Shown here piece by piece: positions 45,201 to 60,200 of a stretch of 64,000 bases of DNA. The stretch is from NCBI GenBank assembly GCA_916613615.1, contig OU744730.1:4805582-4869581 (forward strand), written 5' to 3'. This DNA comes from Steromphala cineraria. Its lineage: Eukaryota > Mollusca > Gastropoda > Trochida > Trochidae. Position 1 is the first letter of the stretch; every line of letters begins with the position of its first letter. The translations under genes were made by a program, and so were the position numbers. The notes below the pieces were generated by a model. The model was not told where the DNA came from. It was given only the letters and a program-made list of their open reading frames with translations, and did not search any database.

Positions 45201-48200
45201 TCTTTGGCGGAACATGTCAGTGTAGGACTTTCAGCGCAGAGGTCCCGGTGTAGCAGGCCTATTCTTCCCCAGTCTAAGCTTTCCCCGGGGAAATAGCCTA
45301 GGCCACATTTGTTCCTGGGGAAGGTTTGTCTTGGGATATTTTCTCACCGGGAAAGGTTTGTCCTAGGCCAAACTCACCTCCCCCCACCCCCCTAGGCCAA
45401 ACTTTCCCCCCTTGTTGAAACTATAGTTTGTAAGTTTATTTCATGTTTTTTCAGATAGGTGTTGGGCAGTTTGACTTTAAATCCCGTTGGAAAAAGTATT
45501 GGATTTTCTTTCCTGCTACATATGTATGAAAAATGTTTATGAAACATGTTTGGTTCCCCAGCCATCTCTCTACTGCCGGTCGGTGTACACACCTCTCTAT
45601 ATGGCTGCCCAGGAGAACCAGAGCAAGGTTCTGCAGATGATGCTGATTCATGGAGCGGACCCCCTACAGGAGATAGAGGTACGTTTGTGGCAGTTTTTTA
45701 TGGTTTTAGGAGAGGTGTTTGGGAGGGGGATGCAAGGATTGGCTTGTTGGTTAGGATGGTCGGGTTGGGGTTCATAGAGGGAGTTGAGAGGATAGGGTTG
45801 TTGGAGGGGGTTGCATTGATGGAGTTGAATATAGGTTATGGTACAGGGTTGTGTGGATGGGCTTGAGAGAGTTAAATGGATAGGGTTGTTGTGTGATGGA
45901 CTTACATGTATAGGTATGTGGGATTGGATTGAAAGGGATGGTTGGGGTTGCAGGGATGGGGAACGGATGATCTCTTCAGGGTAAAGAAGTCTTTAAAATC
46001 TGTAAAATCTCATAATAGTAGACACAGAAACAGGAAAGAATGACAGTATTACTATTTCTTCAACCATAACAGATGCCAAAAGAAAATTTACATGGAATTA
46101 AGTCAATCAACTAACATTCAAGCTTGCTGTATGGCCATTGGATGCATCCATTGAATTCTGTTCCATTCTGAACAAAAACCAGTGTTGCCATGCTTCTATC
46201 AGTTGTATACACCAAATCAACTTTGATAGAAATATTTAAGTCAATCTGTTCACCAATACAGGTAGAACCAGGTCCAGTGAAACTGAAGGCGTGTGAAGTA
46301 GCCCTGAACCTGGGGAACTCAGAGTGTGTCAACCTGTTTGTTCTCTGGTGTCATAGACTGGGACCCTTCAATGTGGAGGCTGTCAGGGAGGTACGTCTGT
46401 TACTTCTACCGTCATCCTAAAGGTGATTCATATGCAGTCTGATTAAAATCAACTGTGATTCGAGGAAAAAAAGTGTAAAAATATTATCTCTTGCGGGGTT
46501 AGAACCTCACCCAGCCCGGCTTTGCTTTCATTCACAGTCTGAAGGCACCCCTATTACCCGCATGTTCTGACACAAGCTCATCTAGCCAATCGAAAGGAGC
46601 GCAGTAAAAACTTTGATATCATACTAGGGACAGGTAACTCCAGTGTACCATTTGTTATACATAATCACCGCTAAACGCTATTTAAAAACGAGGATGTGAT
46701 TTGATAGCTTAGGACTGCGCTAAACTGGTTATAGCAACACGCGATAGAGGTGAGTGTATTCAGACCGAGACGGAGAGGATATCCCGAATGGTTCGAGCCC
46801 CGATGGAGACAATATTTTTCATATTTTATTCCTCAGAGCACTGTAGATTTTAATCAGACTGATTCATATGTATCTCAATTCAAGGAATTTTTGTCTAGGA
46901 TATATCATGGTACAGTCTGATTAAAATCTGCCTAATTCCGAGGAATAAAAGTTTGAAAATATTAACTCTAGGGGAATCGAACATGTTATTTTGATAGGTA
47001 TCCTCTCCACTGAGTCAGATGGCAGCCCAGTAAGTCGCATGTTCTGGCATTTACTCAGCTTACCAATCACAAGCCGCCGGCAAAAGCCTTCGGTATCAAC
47101 ATAGGGGCAAGTGACTCCTGTTAACCATGCTTTGAGCATGATCACTACCAGTGGTGTTATAAGCAAGATGATGTGATTGGTCTGCTAACGACTGGGTTTC
47201 GGCTGTGCTTTATTGGTAATAAACACGCGAGGTACAGGGGTGTCAGACCTAGTGTAGAGGATTCAATATCTCCTTGCAGTTAATATTTTGAATATTTTAT
47301 TCCTCGGAACTAGGCCGATTTTAATCAGACTGTATTCATGGTATAGAAGGAGCTAGGGGTACAAATATGCTGATGTAGCAGGATGTTTTTCTCTTGTCAT
47401 CCAAGGAATTTGGTCTGAGATATATCATGGTGTTGTAGGAGCTAAGGGTACAAATATGTTGATGTAACAGGATGTTCTCTCTTGTCATACAAGGCATTTG
47501 GTCTGAAATGTATCATGGTATTGTAGGAGCTAGGGGTACAAATATGCTGATGTAGCAGGATGTTTTTCTCTTGTCATCCAAGGAATTTGGTCTGAGATAT
47601 ATCATGGTATTGTAGGAGCTAAGGGTACAAATATGTTGATGTAACAGGATGTTCTCTCTTGTCATCCAAGGCTTTTGGTCTGAAATGTATCATGGTATTG
47701 TAGGAGCTAAAGGTGCAAATATGTTGATGTAACAGGATGTTCTCTCTTGTCATCCAAGGCTTTTGGTCTGAAATGTATCATGGTATTGTAGGAGCTAAGG
47801 GTGCAAATATGTTGATGTAACAGGATGTTCTCTCTTGTCATAGAAGGCCTTTGGTCTGAAATGTATCATGGTATTGTAGGAGCTAGGGGTGCAAATATGT
47901 TGATGTAACAGGATGTTCTCTCTTGTCATACCAGGCTTTTGGTCTGAAATGTATCATGGTATTGTAGGAGCTAGGGGTACAAATATGTTGATGTAACAGG
48001 ATATGTTCTCTCTTGTCATACAAGGCTTTTGGTCCGAAATGTATCATAGTATTGAAGGAGCTAGGGGTGCAAATATGTTGATGTAACAGGATGTTCTCTC
48101 TTGTCATACAAGGCATTTGGTCTGAAATGTATCATGGTATTGTAGGAGCTAGGGGTACAAATATGCTGATGTAGCAGGATGTTCTCTTTTGTCATCCAAG

Positions 48201-51200
48201 GAATTTGGTCTGAGATATATCTTGGTATTGTCGGATCTAATGGTACAAATATGTTGATGTAACAGGATGTTCTCTCTTGTCATCCAAGGCTTTTGGTCTG
48301 AAATGTATCATGGTATTGTAGGAGCTAAGGGTGCAAATATGTTGATGTAACAGGATGTTCTCTCTTGTCATCCAAGGCCTTTGGTCTGAAATGTATCATG
48401 GTATTGTAGGAGCTAGGGGTGCAAATATGTTGATGTAACAGGATGTTCTCTCTTGTCATACCAGGCTTTTGGTCTGAAATGTATCATGGTATTGTAGGAG
48501 CTAGGGGTACAAATATGTTGATGTAACAGGATATGTTCTCTCTTGTCATACAAGGCTTTTGGTCTGAAATGTATCATGGTATTGAAGGAGCTAGGGGTGC
48601 AAATATGTTGATGTAACAGGATGTTCTCTCTTGTCATACAAGGCTTTTGGTCTGAAATGTATCATGGTATTGTAGGAGCTAGGGGTGCAAATATGTTGAT
48701 GTAACAGGATGTTCTCTCTTGTCATACAAGGCTTTTGGTCTGAGATATATCATGGAATTGTAGGAGCTATGGGTACAAATATGCTGATGTAACAGGATTT
48801 TCTCTCTTATCAACCGAGGCATTTGGTCTGAAAAATATCACAACTTTGACTAATAATTCATTTGTTAAATACCAAAAGCCATTGGAGTTGTTTGCAAATA
48901 TATGTACACTGATTTTGGATTCTCTCACCTTGAAGACTTCGGTCCTTGCATTTGTTTTGTAGTTACCAGCCCACAAGCCTGAGTCAGTGACGTCACTCCT
49001 TGCAACCATCATGGATAAGCTTGAAAACCTGGCACTCATGGCTCGGAAGAGGGAAATGGACGATCTTTCTGTTGTAGGTGAAACTAGTTTCTTCAGTCAA
49101 GTGATGGTTATAAAAATAGTGCATTTATAACACAAATATCATGTGTAACAGGGTTCATTCAGACTAAGAAAAAAAACTAGATTTTTTTACTTGGCCTACA
49201 AAAGCATTGAATTTTTTTTTAGCCTTGTAAAGCCTGGAAAATGAAATGTTTTCAATTATTGTCAAGTCGTTTCAGTGCTCAGAGGTTTTGTATGGGGACA
49301 TTATCATTGAGAACTTATCAACTACAATTTCTTGAATTAATTACCTTCATTTGGCCAAGATACCTAGAATTAACCTTTTAGTGAGCCTTTAAGAAGCCCC
49401 CAGGGGCTGAAGGCCATTATTTTCCAGGAATGGAGAGTTACAAGGATAATACCAGACTTAAATACCACTCAACTAAATTCTTATTTAACTACAAACCTTT
49501 AAAACTTCATGAATATGAAATATTTAGTAAAAAACTTTAAGTAAAATTTCTTTTTAATTTCTAGGTAAGAGACTGCAAGTTCAGGAAGTTCCTTGATGCC
49601 ACACAGTCAGGAAATCTGGGTTCCATGTCTGTATATGCAGACTCATACAGTGTCAGTGCCACTACACCTGTAAGTTAAAGTTTTTGGTGACAAATTTTTT
49701 TAGCAGAATTATAACGGTTGTCCATAATCACATTATGCAACATTGGTCATTAACAGGTCCTTGAACCTTTTGGTTGATTTTATTTGTGTCATGCAGATTT
49801 GTTTATCTTGTAATTCATGAAATCTAGTATATATGCAATAAATGAATAAATGCTGCTTGTTCTAAAAACATTTCCTGAAGTAACATGCTGTCATAGAATT
49901 CAGGACATCTTCCCACGGCAAGGTGAAAACGTATCGAGTAACTCCTCGTTTAGACCTTGCCATCACAAGGTAGAAATCTGGTGATCCGGAGCAGCGACAC
50001 CTATTGGGATCACGAGTTACGCCCCTTATCAGCTCTTTCAACAATAGCCAATGAAATTGCTGTTTACATTCGGAACAAATTCAAAATACTAACAGGCGAT
50101 CTTTTTGAAAACTATCCGAGTGAAAATTAATTTTAAACTTCAGTCCGCATGGTTGTTTTCATGTTTTTGATGAGCACCGAGAATGCAGAGCAGACAACAT
50201 TAATGTATCACTCAAATAAAGTGTTTCTCTCCCTTGCAATACGCATACAAAAGTATGTTTTTCAAATCGGTTCATTAACATGCTGTCTTCTGATTGGGCT
50301 ATTCTACTTCCGTGCAGCGGGTTGAAATGCTAGCACAGACATTACGGCCAATGATGTCAAGGGAGGAATGGGAAAGTTTATTAACTTTTTCCTTTCGCCC
50401 GTGACGTTGTGAAGATGAATTCAGGAAGGTGTGGGGATTTTTTTTTCGCATTTTTTACAGAACAGTGACATCATTGTTGACAGTATGATTGGCGTCATCG
50501 CTCGTTGTCTGCTTGACAGGTATCATTTTATAGTCTTGCTATTGTGATATGACTGTTTATGTTCGATGGATATCAGGAGATAGGTTAATTGGAGCATAAC
50601 GCCAAGACACATATATATGCTGATGTAGCAGGATGCATAAAATTTTATGAATTGTTACAGATGGGTTTGTCAGCTCTCCACATGGCGGCTCAGAAGGGCA
50701 ACATGGACAGTGTCCGATTTCTGCTCAGTCATGGAGCTCTTGTCAACATTCAGTCTCAGGTAGGTTCCATTTGAAAGATGCTTCTATAAATATGTTTTAC
50801 ATTCAGTCTTGAAGACTCTGAAGAGTGAGTGAGTGAGTTATTGTTTAGTGCCGATGGGCAGTATTGCAGCCATTAGCAGCGATGTGAAATCTGTGGAGAA
50901 ATATTTTGTTGAAAAAAATATGAATTTTTGCAGAAAAAAAATTCCAGCCAAAACGTTATCTTAGGAATGACATCACAACAAATTGCAACATATTTACAAA
51001 CAATGCTTTTATGATTTCAGTCTGGGTTATCTCCCCTCTATCTGGCGGCTCAGGAGGGACATGTACACATTATTGAGCTTCTTCTCAAAGCTGGAGCTGA
51101 TCCATGTTTAGGGCTGAAGGTTGTACTCACTAGTATGTTGGAATATGTGTTGTTCTCTTTGAATTCTCACCAGCTACCTCTGCAAGGCACAAACCACACC

Positions 51201-54200
51201 AGTTTTTAAATCTAGCTAATCAAGCTTTGCTGCTAAACATCATTATGGTTTGAGTGAAATCAGTGTTTGCTAGTGTTCTCACCAACTAACACTGCAAGGC
51301 ATTTTAAAAAAAAGTCACTATCACAGGCCAATTTATGGGTTGTTGCTTAGCATTGTTGTTCATCGTGGTTTTAATGAATGGAGGAAAGAACGATCATCAA
51401 CCAATGAAGTGTTGTTTCGGAGTCAATTTACATTTTCCTAACTGTATTGTGGATATCCTCCTGCATTTATGGCAGTTATTTCCTTGTTTTCATTTTACTT
51501 AACTTTACTCGATGGATCCCCAGTGTTTGAAATAAGTGTAGGGCAAACGCCGACAGTTATTCACAAGGGCCTACACCTTCAGGTCATTACAGGCTCACAG
51601 TTTTTTAATATGATATATATGGTATATGTTCCTTTCTAACAATACTCACAGTAAGACATGTTTCCTTGCTAAATCTTCATAACTATCACTCTTAACTGAT
51701 AACAGAATTATGTATTATAACATACAGATACCAAGAATAGTATTATTATAGAATAAGTCAAAATCATTCCTGATAGTGAATGCCGACTGAGTTTTAGAGT
51801 TGGGATTACAGTTTTTCCTATTCGCGGGTTCTTATTGACAAGGAGTTTTTGGATGCTTATTTTAAACACTGTGGATCCCCATGTTGCTATCCCTATACAC
51901 TACAATTCAGACAGGTTTTCAAACGACGCCTTTCAATACACATGTCATGAAAACAAAAATTAATAATAATAATAATGTGCATATTTTTATTGCGCCTTTT
52001 CCACGTCCGAAGACATGCTCAAAGCGCTACATTATTACTCCGAAGGAGTGTACTTTCACAGCTGCTACTAAGCGCTAATCACGACCACGTAGGTCAGTAC
52101 ATCCATTTTTCAGGTACCCATTATAACAGCTGGGTGGACTGAGTGCAATGTGAATTGCAATGATGTTGTATTTGCCAAGAGATCTTAAGTCTGATGACAA
52201 AAAGTAAACTTCTTGGTCTCTTTTAATTGCAGATCTACCGTGTATGTATTGCCAGAGGTGAAGGGAAGGACATGTATTGGTTTGGTGCATGCATGAACTT
52301 TGCATTTTGTTGTCGCTATAGAGGTGAGACATCCTGCATTATACTGACTCAAATAGTAACAATATATATTTTAACTTTTACATGAACCCAAATACCATAA
52401 TTCATTATATGAATTCATCAAAAATATCAAATGGCAAATTTTATTATATGATAATTACCGGTACTTGTTTTCCATGATTATATTATTTGCAGAAGCCAAA
52501 ATCACATGTCCAATTTCATACAATTAAAAAAGATACCAAACATTTTAACTCACTCTGGCTGCTTAATATAATCTTCCAAAATTAATTTTGACTAAATATT
52601 AGCTGCCAAAATGCTGACTTTGTTTCATTTCCGGAGCATAATTTAAAAAAAAATTAAATCAGAAACTTAAAATTTGGTATTGAAGATACCTGTGGTCCCT
52701 TTTAGGGGTTACCAAATGGTACCAAAATTGTTCAATGTTTAGCCTGTTTTCTGAGCATAATTATAAAAAATATATGATGAAAGTTGGTATTTGGTTACTG
52801 GTACCTTTGTGCTGCAAATGTGCACAATTTCAGGGTTTCACAAAGTTGCCAGATTTTTTTACTTTTTGACTTGAAACAACAAATATAGAATTTTAGATTT
52901 CCTTTTCATATTTAGGTAGCAATAACATTTTTAAGAAATGACCAAATCAATATATCTTTACTTTTGCTATTGTTATGGACTGGTGGTGAATTTACAGTAT
53001 GTGTGCTCACTTTTGCCTTTTTAGCTCATCAGGACTGTAAGGCCAGATTGGCTTATGACATGGCATGGTGTCAGACACCGTCCATCCGTAAACTGTGTGC
53101 ATTTTTACTTTTCCTCAAGAAGTACTTAGAGGAAAACCACATTGACCACAGCCTAAAGCAAAATTAAATATGAAGCTTGATGAGCTACAGAGGCAATGGC
53201 CCTATCCTTTATTTGGTCTTGTGAGCATCCAAAAAGGCAACTATATTTTCAGCTCATTTGCAAATAGTATCTTTGTTTTTAAATTTCTTTAATATATCTT
53301 TGTATATCCTGTCAATAGGATGTAATTACCGGTACTAAGATTTTGGTTGAAATATATTTGTGAAATGTCTCATTAATTCCTTCCAGTGTGGTATAGCGCC
53401 ACTAGGTATAGCCCTCAGCATGCACCACAAGCCAGTGGTCAGTCTCATCCTTGCCCGGTGTCCACTTGCACCAGCGGTGTCCACCCTGGACACCAAGTAC
53501 ATCAACAAACAGCCTGACCGTCTCCTCCTCAGGGCGGCCGAGAAGGGTGACCTTGACCAGGTCAAGTATTGTATAGATGACCTTGGGATGGACCCCAACA
53601 AGGTCACCAGTTTGGTGAGATTCTATTTATCTGAAATATTTATATCCAATAATGTGATAAGAATAACAAGATATACTGGATAATAAAATCTTAATTGTGA
53701 AAGTCCAAAAGATTTAAGTAAATGGTTTATTTGGATCCAGTGGAATGACCAGGTTAATAAATTACTCACATTTTAATGATTAACCTAAACAAATATCTTT
53801 CCAGAAAATAGAGGAATGGTGTAATGGTTAGCTCGCTGGCTCTCATTCCAACAGCTCAGGTTCAAATTCCTATATAGACACCAAAAGTTTGTCCCCTTGG
53901 CCTCATACTGTTTTGTGTACCTTGGCAAGTCACTTCATCAAAATTGCAATCAGTCCACCCAGCTTGATACCTGACAGGCTAATGCTGTACAGCCTACATG
54001 GTTGAGCTAAGTGCTTGTAAGCTTCTTCAAAGTACAATTCCTTCAGGGTAATGATGTATGTAGCACTTTGAACAGGTTTATGGTACCTAGAAAATGAGCC
54101 AATTACATATCCTCATTTTTATTAGCTCACCTTTACAAAGTAAATGTGAGCTTATGTCATGGCGCTTCGTCCGTCATCCGTCCGTCCGTCCGTCCGTCTG

Positions 54201-57200
54201 TCCGTCCGTAAACTTTCAGAAAAAAGACTACTCCTCCTAAACGAATCCAGATATCATTCTGAAATTGTAGTATGTTATACCCATGGTGATTCCTCACAGA
54301 AAGGTAGACGTTTCAGTTTTGAGAATCCAAGATGGCCGCCATGGCGGCCATATTGAATTTTCAATTAGATTTCAGAAAAAAGACTACTCCTCCTAAACGA
54401 ATCCAGATATCATTCTGAAATTGTAGTATGTTATACCCATGGTGATTCCTCACAGAAAGGTAGACGTTTCAGTTTTGAGAATCCAAGATGGCCGCCATGG
54501 CAGCCATATTGAATTTTCAATTAGATTTCACGAAAAAGACTACTCTTCCTAAACGAATGCAGATATTATTCTGAAATTGTAGTATGTTATACCCATGGTG
54601 ATTCCTCACAGAAAGGTAGACGTTTCAGTTTTGAGAATCCAAGATGACCGCTATGGCAACCATATTGAATTTTCAATTAGATTTCACGAAAAAGACTACT
54701 CCTCCTAAACGAATCCAGATATCATTCTGAAAATGTAGTATGTTATACCCATGGTTATTCCTCACAGAAAGGTAGACGTTTCAGTTTTGAGAATCCAAGA
54801 TGGCCACTATGGCAGCCATATTGAATTTTCAATTAGATTTCATGAAAAGACTACTCTTTCTAAACCAATCTAGATATCATTCTGAAATTGTAGTATGTTA
54901 TAACTATGGTGATTCCGCACAGAAAGGTAGACGTTTCAGTTTTGAGAATCCAAGATGGCCGCGATAGTAGCCATATTGAATTTTCAATGAGATTTCATGA
55001 AAATGACTACTTCTCCTAAACCAATCTAGATATCATTTTCATATTGTAGTATGTTATACATATTGTGATTCCTCCCACAAAGGTAGACGTTTCAGTTTTG
55101 AGAATCCAAGATGGCTGTGATAGCATCCATATTGACTTTTCAGCTGCAGAAGACACATCATTATTACTAAATTTTAAGCTTTCATCAAGTGATCACTCGC
55201 ACTATATACATTCTCTAATTTGAACTTACTGATCATAATATTATCTTGAATATGGAATATTTAAGATTGTCATGCAAGTTGTTCTATATTTGTAAGTGTT
55301 TCTAAAACATTAAGATGAAAGACAAACATAATTAATTAATTTGTTAAAATATTTATGGCAACTAGCTGCCAATGACATTAAACATCATGTTAGATTTTGA
55401 ACAATGGTATCTCCCTTATATTCCTTTAAATACCACACATAAGGGGTCAACCAGAGTTCAGATATTTCTGTTGAGTCCACTATGCTGTCTAATACACATA
55501 GGACATAAGCTAACTATATTTTGTGAAATTATATTTATTTTTCACAACAATTCATGTTCTCTCCCGTCAAGTCTTTTAATATCACACATAAGGGCTTAGC
55601 CAGAGTTCAGGTTTACATGCTCAGCACACTAGGATGCTTCTCCAAATATACGTACACAAAGCCAAATACACAAATTGCTACACTCTCTGGGGCTAGCAGC
55701 CCTGCCTGCTTGTATATTGCATAGTAATCCTGACCTAATTGGTAAATAGAACATAATGGACTTTATGGAAAGTATATAAATTGTCTTTATGAAAAGTATA
55801 CTTGTATTCTATTAATAGTAATACTTTTTACAAATAACAATTTAAACAAGTCAAGAATCAGCTTTTGTGTACAACAATCTGCACGATGAGTAATAATAAC
55901 AAGTCAAGAATCTGCTTTTATGTTCAGTAATCTACATGATAAGTTAATAATAGAGGTATTTTGTATCAGGTTCCAGTTCCAATACCATGTGTTTTATAAA
56001 TACCTGTAAAAATAAATGATAATTGTATCATGCTGAAGGGGTTCTGGGAACAACATGTCATCATAGAAGTCATTATTTTTCAATTAGATTTCAGGCCAAG
56101 TACTACTCCTACTAAATCAATTAAGATATCATTCTGAAAAGTGAGTATTTTTTTATATAGTGATTCCTGACAAAGACGCATTTATTTTATTATCAAGAAT
56201 CCAAGATGGTCAATATGTCAATTATATTGAATTTTCAATTAGATTTCATGAAAAGCATTGAAAAGAATACATTTCCTGATCAATCAAATCAATGTCATTA
56301 TATTAGTATTGATACGCTTGTTGTAATATTTATCAACACTATAAATACAGTTACAAAAAACTGTATGAATCATCTTTATCTGCGAACAGCCTGAAGCATG
56401 ACTGTTTTAATAAATCCTTTCCGTTTTACATAATTCCTGACACTTCATATATGGCAAATAACATAGCCAGTGAGGGATAAATATACATTTTATAATCATC
56501 TATATCTGATTACGGTCTGAACAATGATTATCTAGATAATTATAATGATCATTCAGTTCAAACAAATCCTTTTCAAAAGCATTTAAAATGATTAAATTTG
56601 TTCACTCCCAACAATAACTGTTAGGTTTTTTAGTCCTTTGTTCCCATGCAATAAATTTATTCCAAATTGAAAATTTTGGTTAATGATATAACAAATTATC
56701 TTTTATTTTGTTTGTCATGCTAATAAAAGATATCATTTAATATTCATCTTCAAAACTAATTGAACAGCTGTCTGAACAATTCTTTTTTTACAAAGTCTTT
56801 CTCACCAATTCTCTCTGTTAGTTAAGATACTTCAATAAACATATTACTGAGTTGACCTCCAGATTATTTCCATTGCAAACCTCTCTTCTACCCCCACCCC
56901 TTCTATCCCCCCCTTTCCCTCCTCCCCTTTTTTCTCCTGTCCTTCCATTGCAAACCTCTCTTCTATCCCACAATCTCTTCTATCCCCCCCTATCCCCCCA
57001 CCTAACCCCCCCAGCCCCCCACCCCCTTTCCCCATCTATCCTTCCAGCCCCTCTCCTGCAACTCTCCTCTAAAGAGTATCTGTATTGCATATTGAAATGA
57101 GGGGAGGACACTCACTATATGGAATAACAGTAACTTACATAAGAGGATAAGTTACATAAGCTACATGCAGGTGCAAGAGGTCATCATAGGTCATCATATC

Positions 57201-60200
57201 TAGTAATTAGCATAAACCCCCATGTTGCTAGCCTATTCTAACCAATCAGATTGCACTAACATATGTCAAAATTTAAGATATTCAGAAATCTTCAGTTAGA
57301 ATTACATGAGACATTGACCTGGACAGTTTACTTTGGCAATTGGACCTATCACTAGCTGAATTTGTGATTTGTGTCAGAGAGATATATTCCAAATGTTTAT
57401 GTGCATCATCTTTTTAGTTCTTTGGAAGTTGAGAGTGTGACTAAATGAATACTCCTAAACCAATCAAGATATCATAATGAAATTAATACAGATGCTCACA
57501 TAAAAACATAAAAGTAGCATTTTGAAGATTAAAAAGTCCAAGATGGTCACCAATTTAGCCATAGATATACAAAAAAGTTATACAAAAACCTACTGCTTGT
57601 TAACAAATTATGATTATATCATTCTTGTATTAATGTTTGTTCAAGCTCTAGTGGTTTCCAACAGAAGAATAGCATTTTAAAAGATAAAAAAATCATGATG
57701 GCAGCCATAATCAATTATCGTATAAAAGATGGTTACACAATTAAACCATATTACCACATCATTCATTTTAAGGTGAGCTTCTGTACCCTTGGTACTTTTA
57801 TTGCTGTTCTCATGCATTCCACCTCTAAATGCCCTCCAGTTGATAGGGCTTCCACGGGTCTAAAAAATTGGACTCGAGTACTCGAGGGGTCAGACTCGAC
57901 TCGGACCCGAGTACCCGTCATTTTATTATTATGTCCCCCGAAATATTTTTCGGGAGACATAATGTTTTCACCTCCGTCCGTGATTCCGTGATTCCGTGAT
58001 TCCGTGATTCCGTCATTCCGAAATGCTTTCTTTTCCGGGCCATATCTCAAAAACCGTTCAATATTTTTTCACGAAACTTGGTATGTGCTTAGACCTAGTG
58101 ATGGAGTAGTGCCTTTTGCTATTTTGGTTATTCTGAATTTTTTATTTATTCTGGTTTCCATGGAAACAATTTGAACTTAGTGCATATTGGGGGTAGGAAC
58201 CTTTTCCGGCCTCTATTTCAAAAACCGTTCAATATTTTTTCACGAAACTTGGTATGTGCTTAGACCTAGTGATGGAGTGGTGCCTTTTGCTATTTTGGTT
58301 ATTCTGAATTTTTTATTTTTTCTGGTTTTCATGGAAACATTTTGAACTTAGTGCATATTGGGGGAGGGTTTCATTTCCGGACCATATCTCCAAAACCGTT
58401 CAATATTTTTTCACAAAACTTTGTATGTGGTTAGATCTAGTGCTGGAGTGGTGCCTTTTGCTATTTTGGTTTTTCTAAAAGTTTTATTTTCCTGGTTTCC
58501 ATGGAAACAGTTTGTACTTAGTGCATATTTGGGTAGGGACTGTTTCCCAGCCATATCTCAAAAGGTATTCAATATTTTTTATGAAACTTGGTATGTGGTT
58601 AGACCTAGTGGTGGAGTGGTGCCTTTTGCTATTTAGGTCATTCTGAATTATATGATTTTTCCTGGTTTCCATGGCAACAGTTTCAACTTAGCACATCTGG
58701 TGTGAGGACCATTTCCGGGCCATATCCCAAAAACTATTTAATATGATTTTACGAAACTTGGTTTGTGGTTAGACCTAGTGGTGGAGTGGTGCCTTTTTCC
58801 ATTTTAGTTATTCTGAATTATTTTCCTGGTTTCTATAGAAACAAGTTGAACTAGGTGTATATGGGGGGTAGGGTCTGTTTCCGTACTTTAGCTTAAAAAC
58901 TATTCAAAATATTTTTACTAGACTTGATATGTGGTTAGAACTGCTGGGGGAGTGGTGCCTTTTGCTACTTTGGTTATTCTGAATTGTTATTTTGCTGGTT
59001 TCCATGGAAATTTGAAATTTGTACATAATGGGGGTAGGGTCACTTTCGGATTAAATGTTAGCGGGGGACATCACAGTGCATCACATGCACATATTTCTAG
59101 TTACCCAAGGATTTTCACAGATTGTTGTAGTCCTTTAGTCTTTGCCTTACCTAAAGAACCTTGAATTGATGTATAACCTAGTAATAATAATATATAATTC
59201 AACTTTAAAATGGTTGTATGTAGAATATTTTTGACATCATTGTCTTGAAATGGTAATGTTTTTCATCTGTCCCACATAATACAGACAAACAAAAGAAAAT
59301 AACTTAGATAATTAACAGTGTTAAACAGTTTTCGAGTTGTTCTAGTCCATCATATCGTGTCCAATAAGATTGTATTTTGAAATTTATTCTTGTCTTGACA
59401 GGATATATCAACAACTTATATTAGAGTCTAACCATGTTCCTTATCATATTTTCTAAAGAACTTTTTCAGCTTGGAATCAAAGCCATTCACTTTGCCTGTC
59501 AGCGAGGCCATACATCCATACTGCACGAACTCCTCAACAACAACGCCAGTGTTAATTCAAGAACAAAGGTTGTATATCAAATTAGTTCATAAATGGTAAA
59601 TTAGCTATTTTAACATATTACTGATCAGAGCTGAACATGAGATGTTTATTTCTATAATTTACTAGTAATTTCAGAGAAAACTCAATTTCTGTTAGTTCTT
59701 TTGCTTCAAAAACTAATAATTGTCATCTATGTGTAATTTTTGGATGATTATGTGAACTGTTATGAATGATTGTCATAATTTTGAAATATTGACATATTGA
59801 CATATATGAATGCCTGAAAGGCCCCAGAGAAAGTCCACCGAAAATCCTGAAAATACATAACAGATTGGTTAAAATTATAATTTATATCTTGGTGTAAACA
59901 TTGAATAAGTAATGTAAAAAAATCTGTCTCTATTTTATGAACTGGAGTTGAGCTGAGATCGAGCATTATTTCAAAACTCAAATCTGAAGTACAAAAACTG
60001 AAAAAGCTCATTTTCTTGGTTCGGTACAGAACACAAATTGATAAAAGTAACAAATATCCGAGGCTTGCCGAGGATATTTTACTTTTATCAACGAGTGTTG
60101 ATATATTTGATATCAGAATACACGAAGGTGAGATTCTGTTTATCATCCAAAATCATTTTTCATCACATAAGCATGAAAAATGTTCAACTTTGAACACTGC

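Noticed and set aside
45290..45415. Repeated CTAGGCCAAACTTTCCCC phrases as a regulatory array
   Set aside because: Irregular low-complexity text without a stable unit or recognisable factor site.
47338..48835. Repetitive minus-strand ORFs (77, 74 and 90 aa) as a repeat protein
   Set aside because: They follow the tandem DNA array, the unit length is not a consistent multiple of 3, and there are no splice or family signals.
56844..57100. Pro/Leu-rich and Gly-rich ORFs on both strands
   Set aside because: Direct products of the C-rich low-complexity tract.
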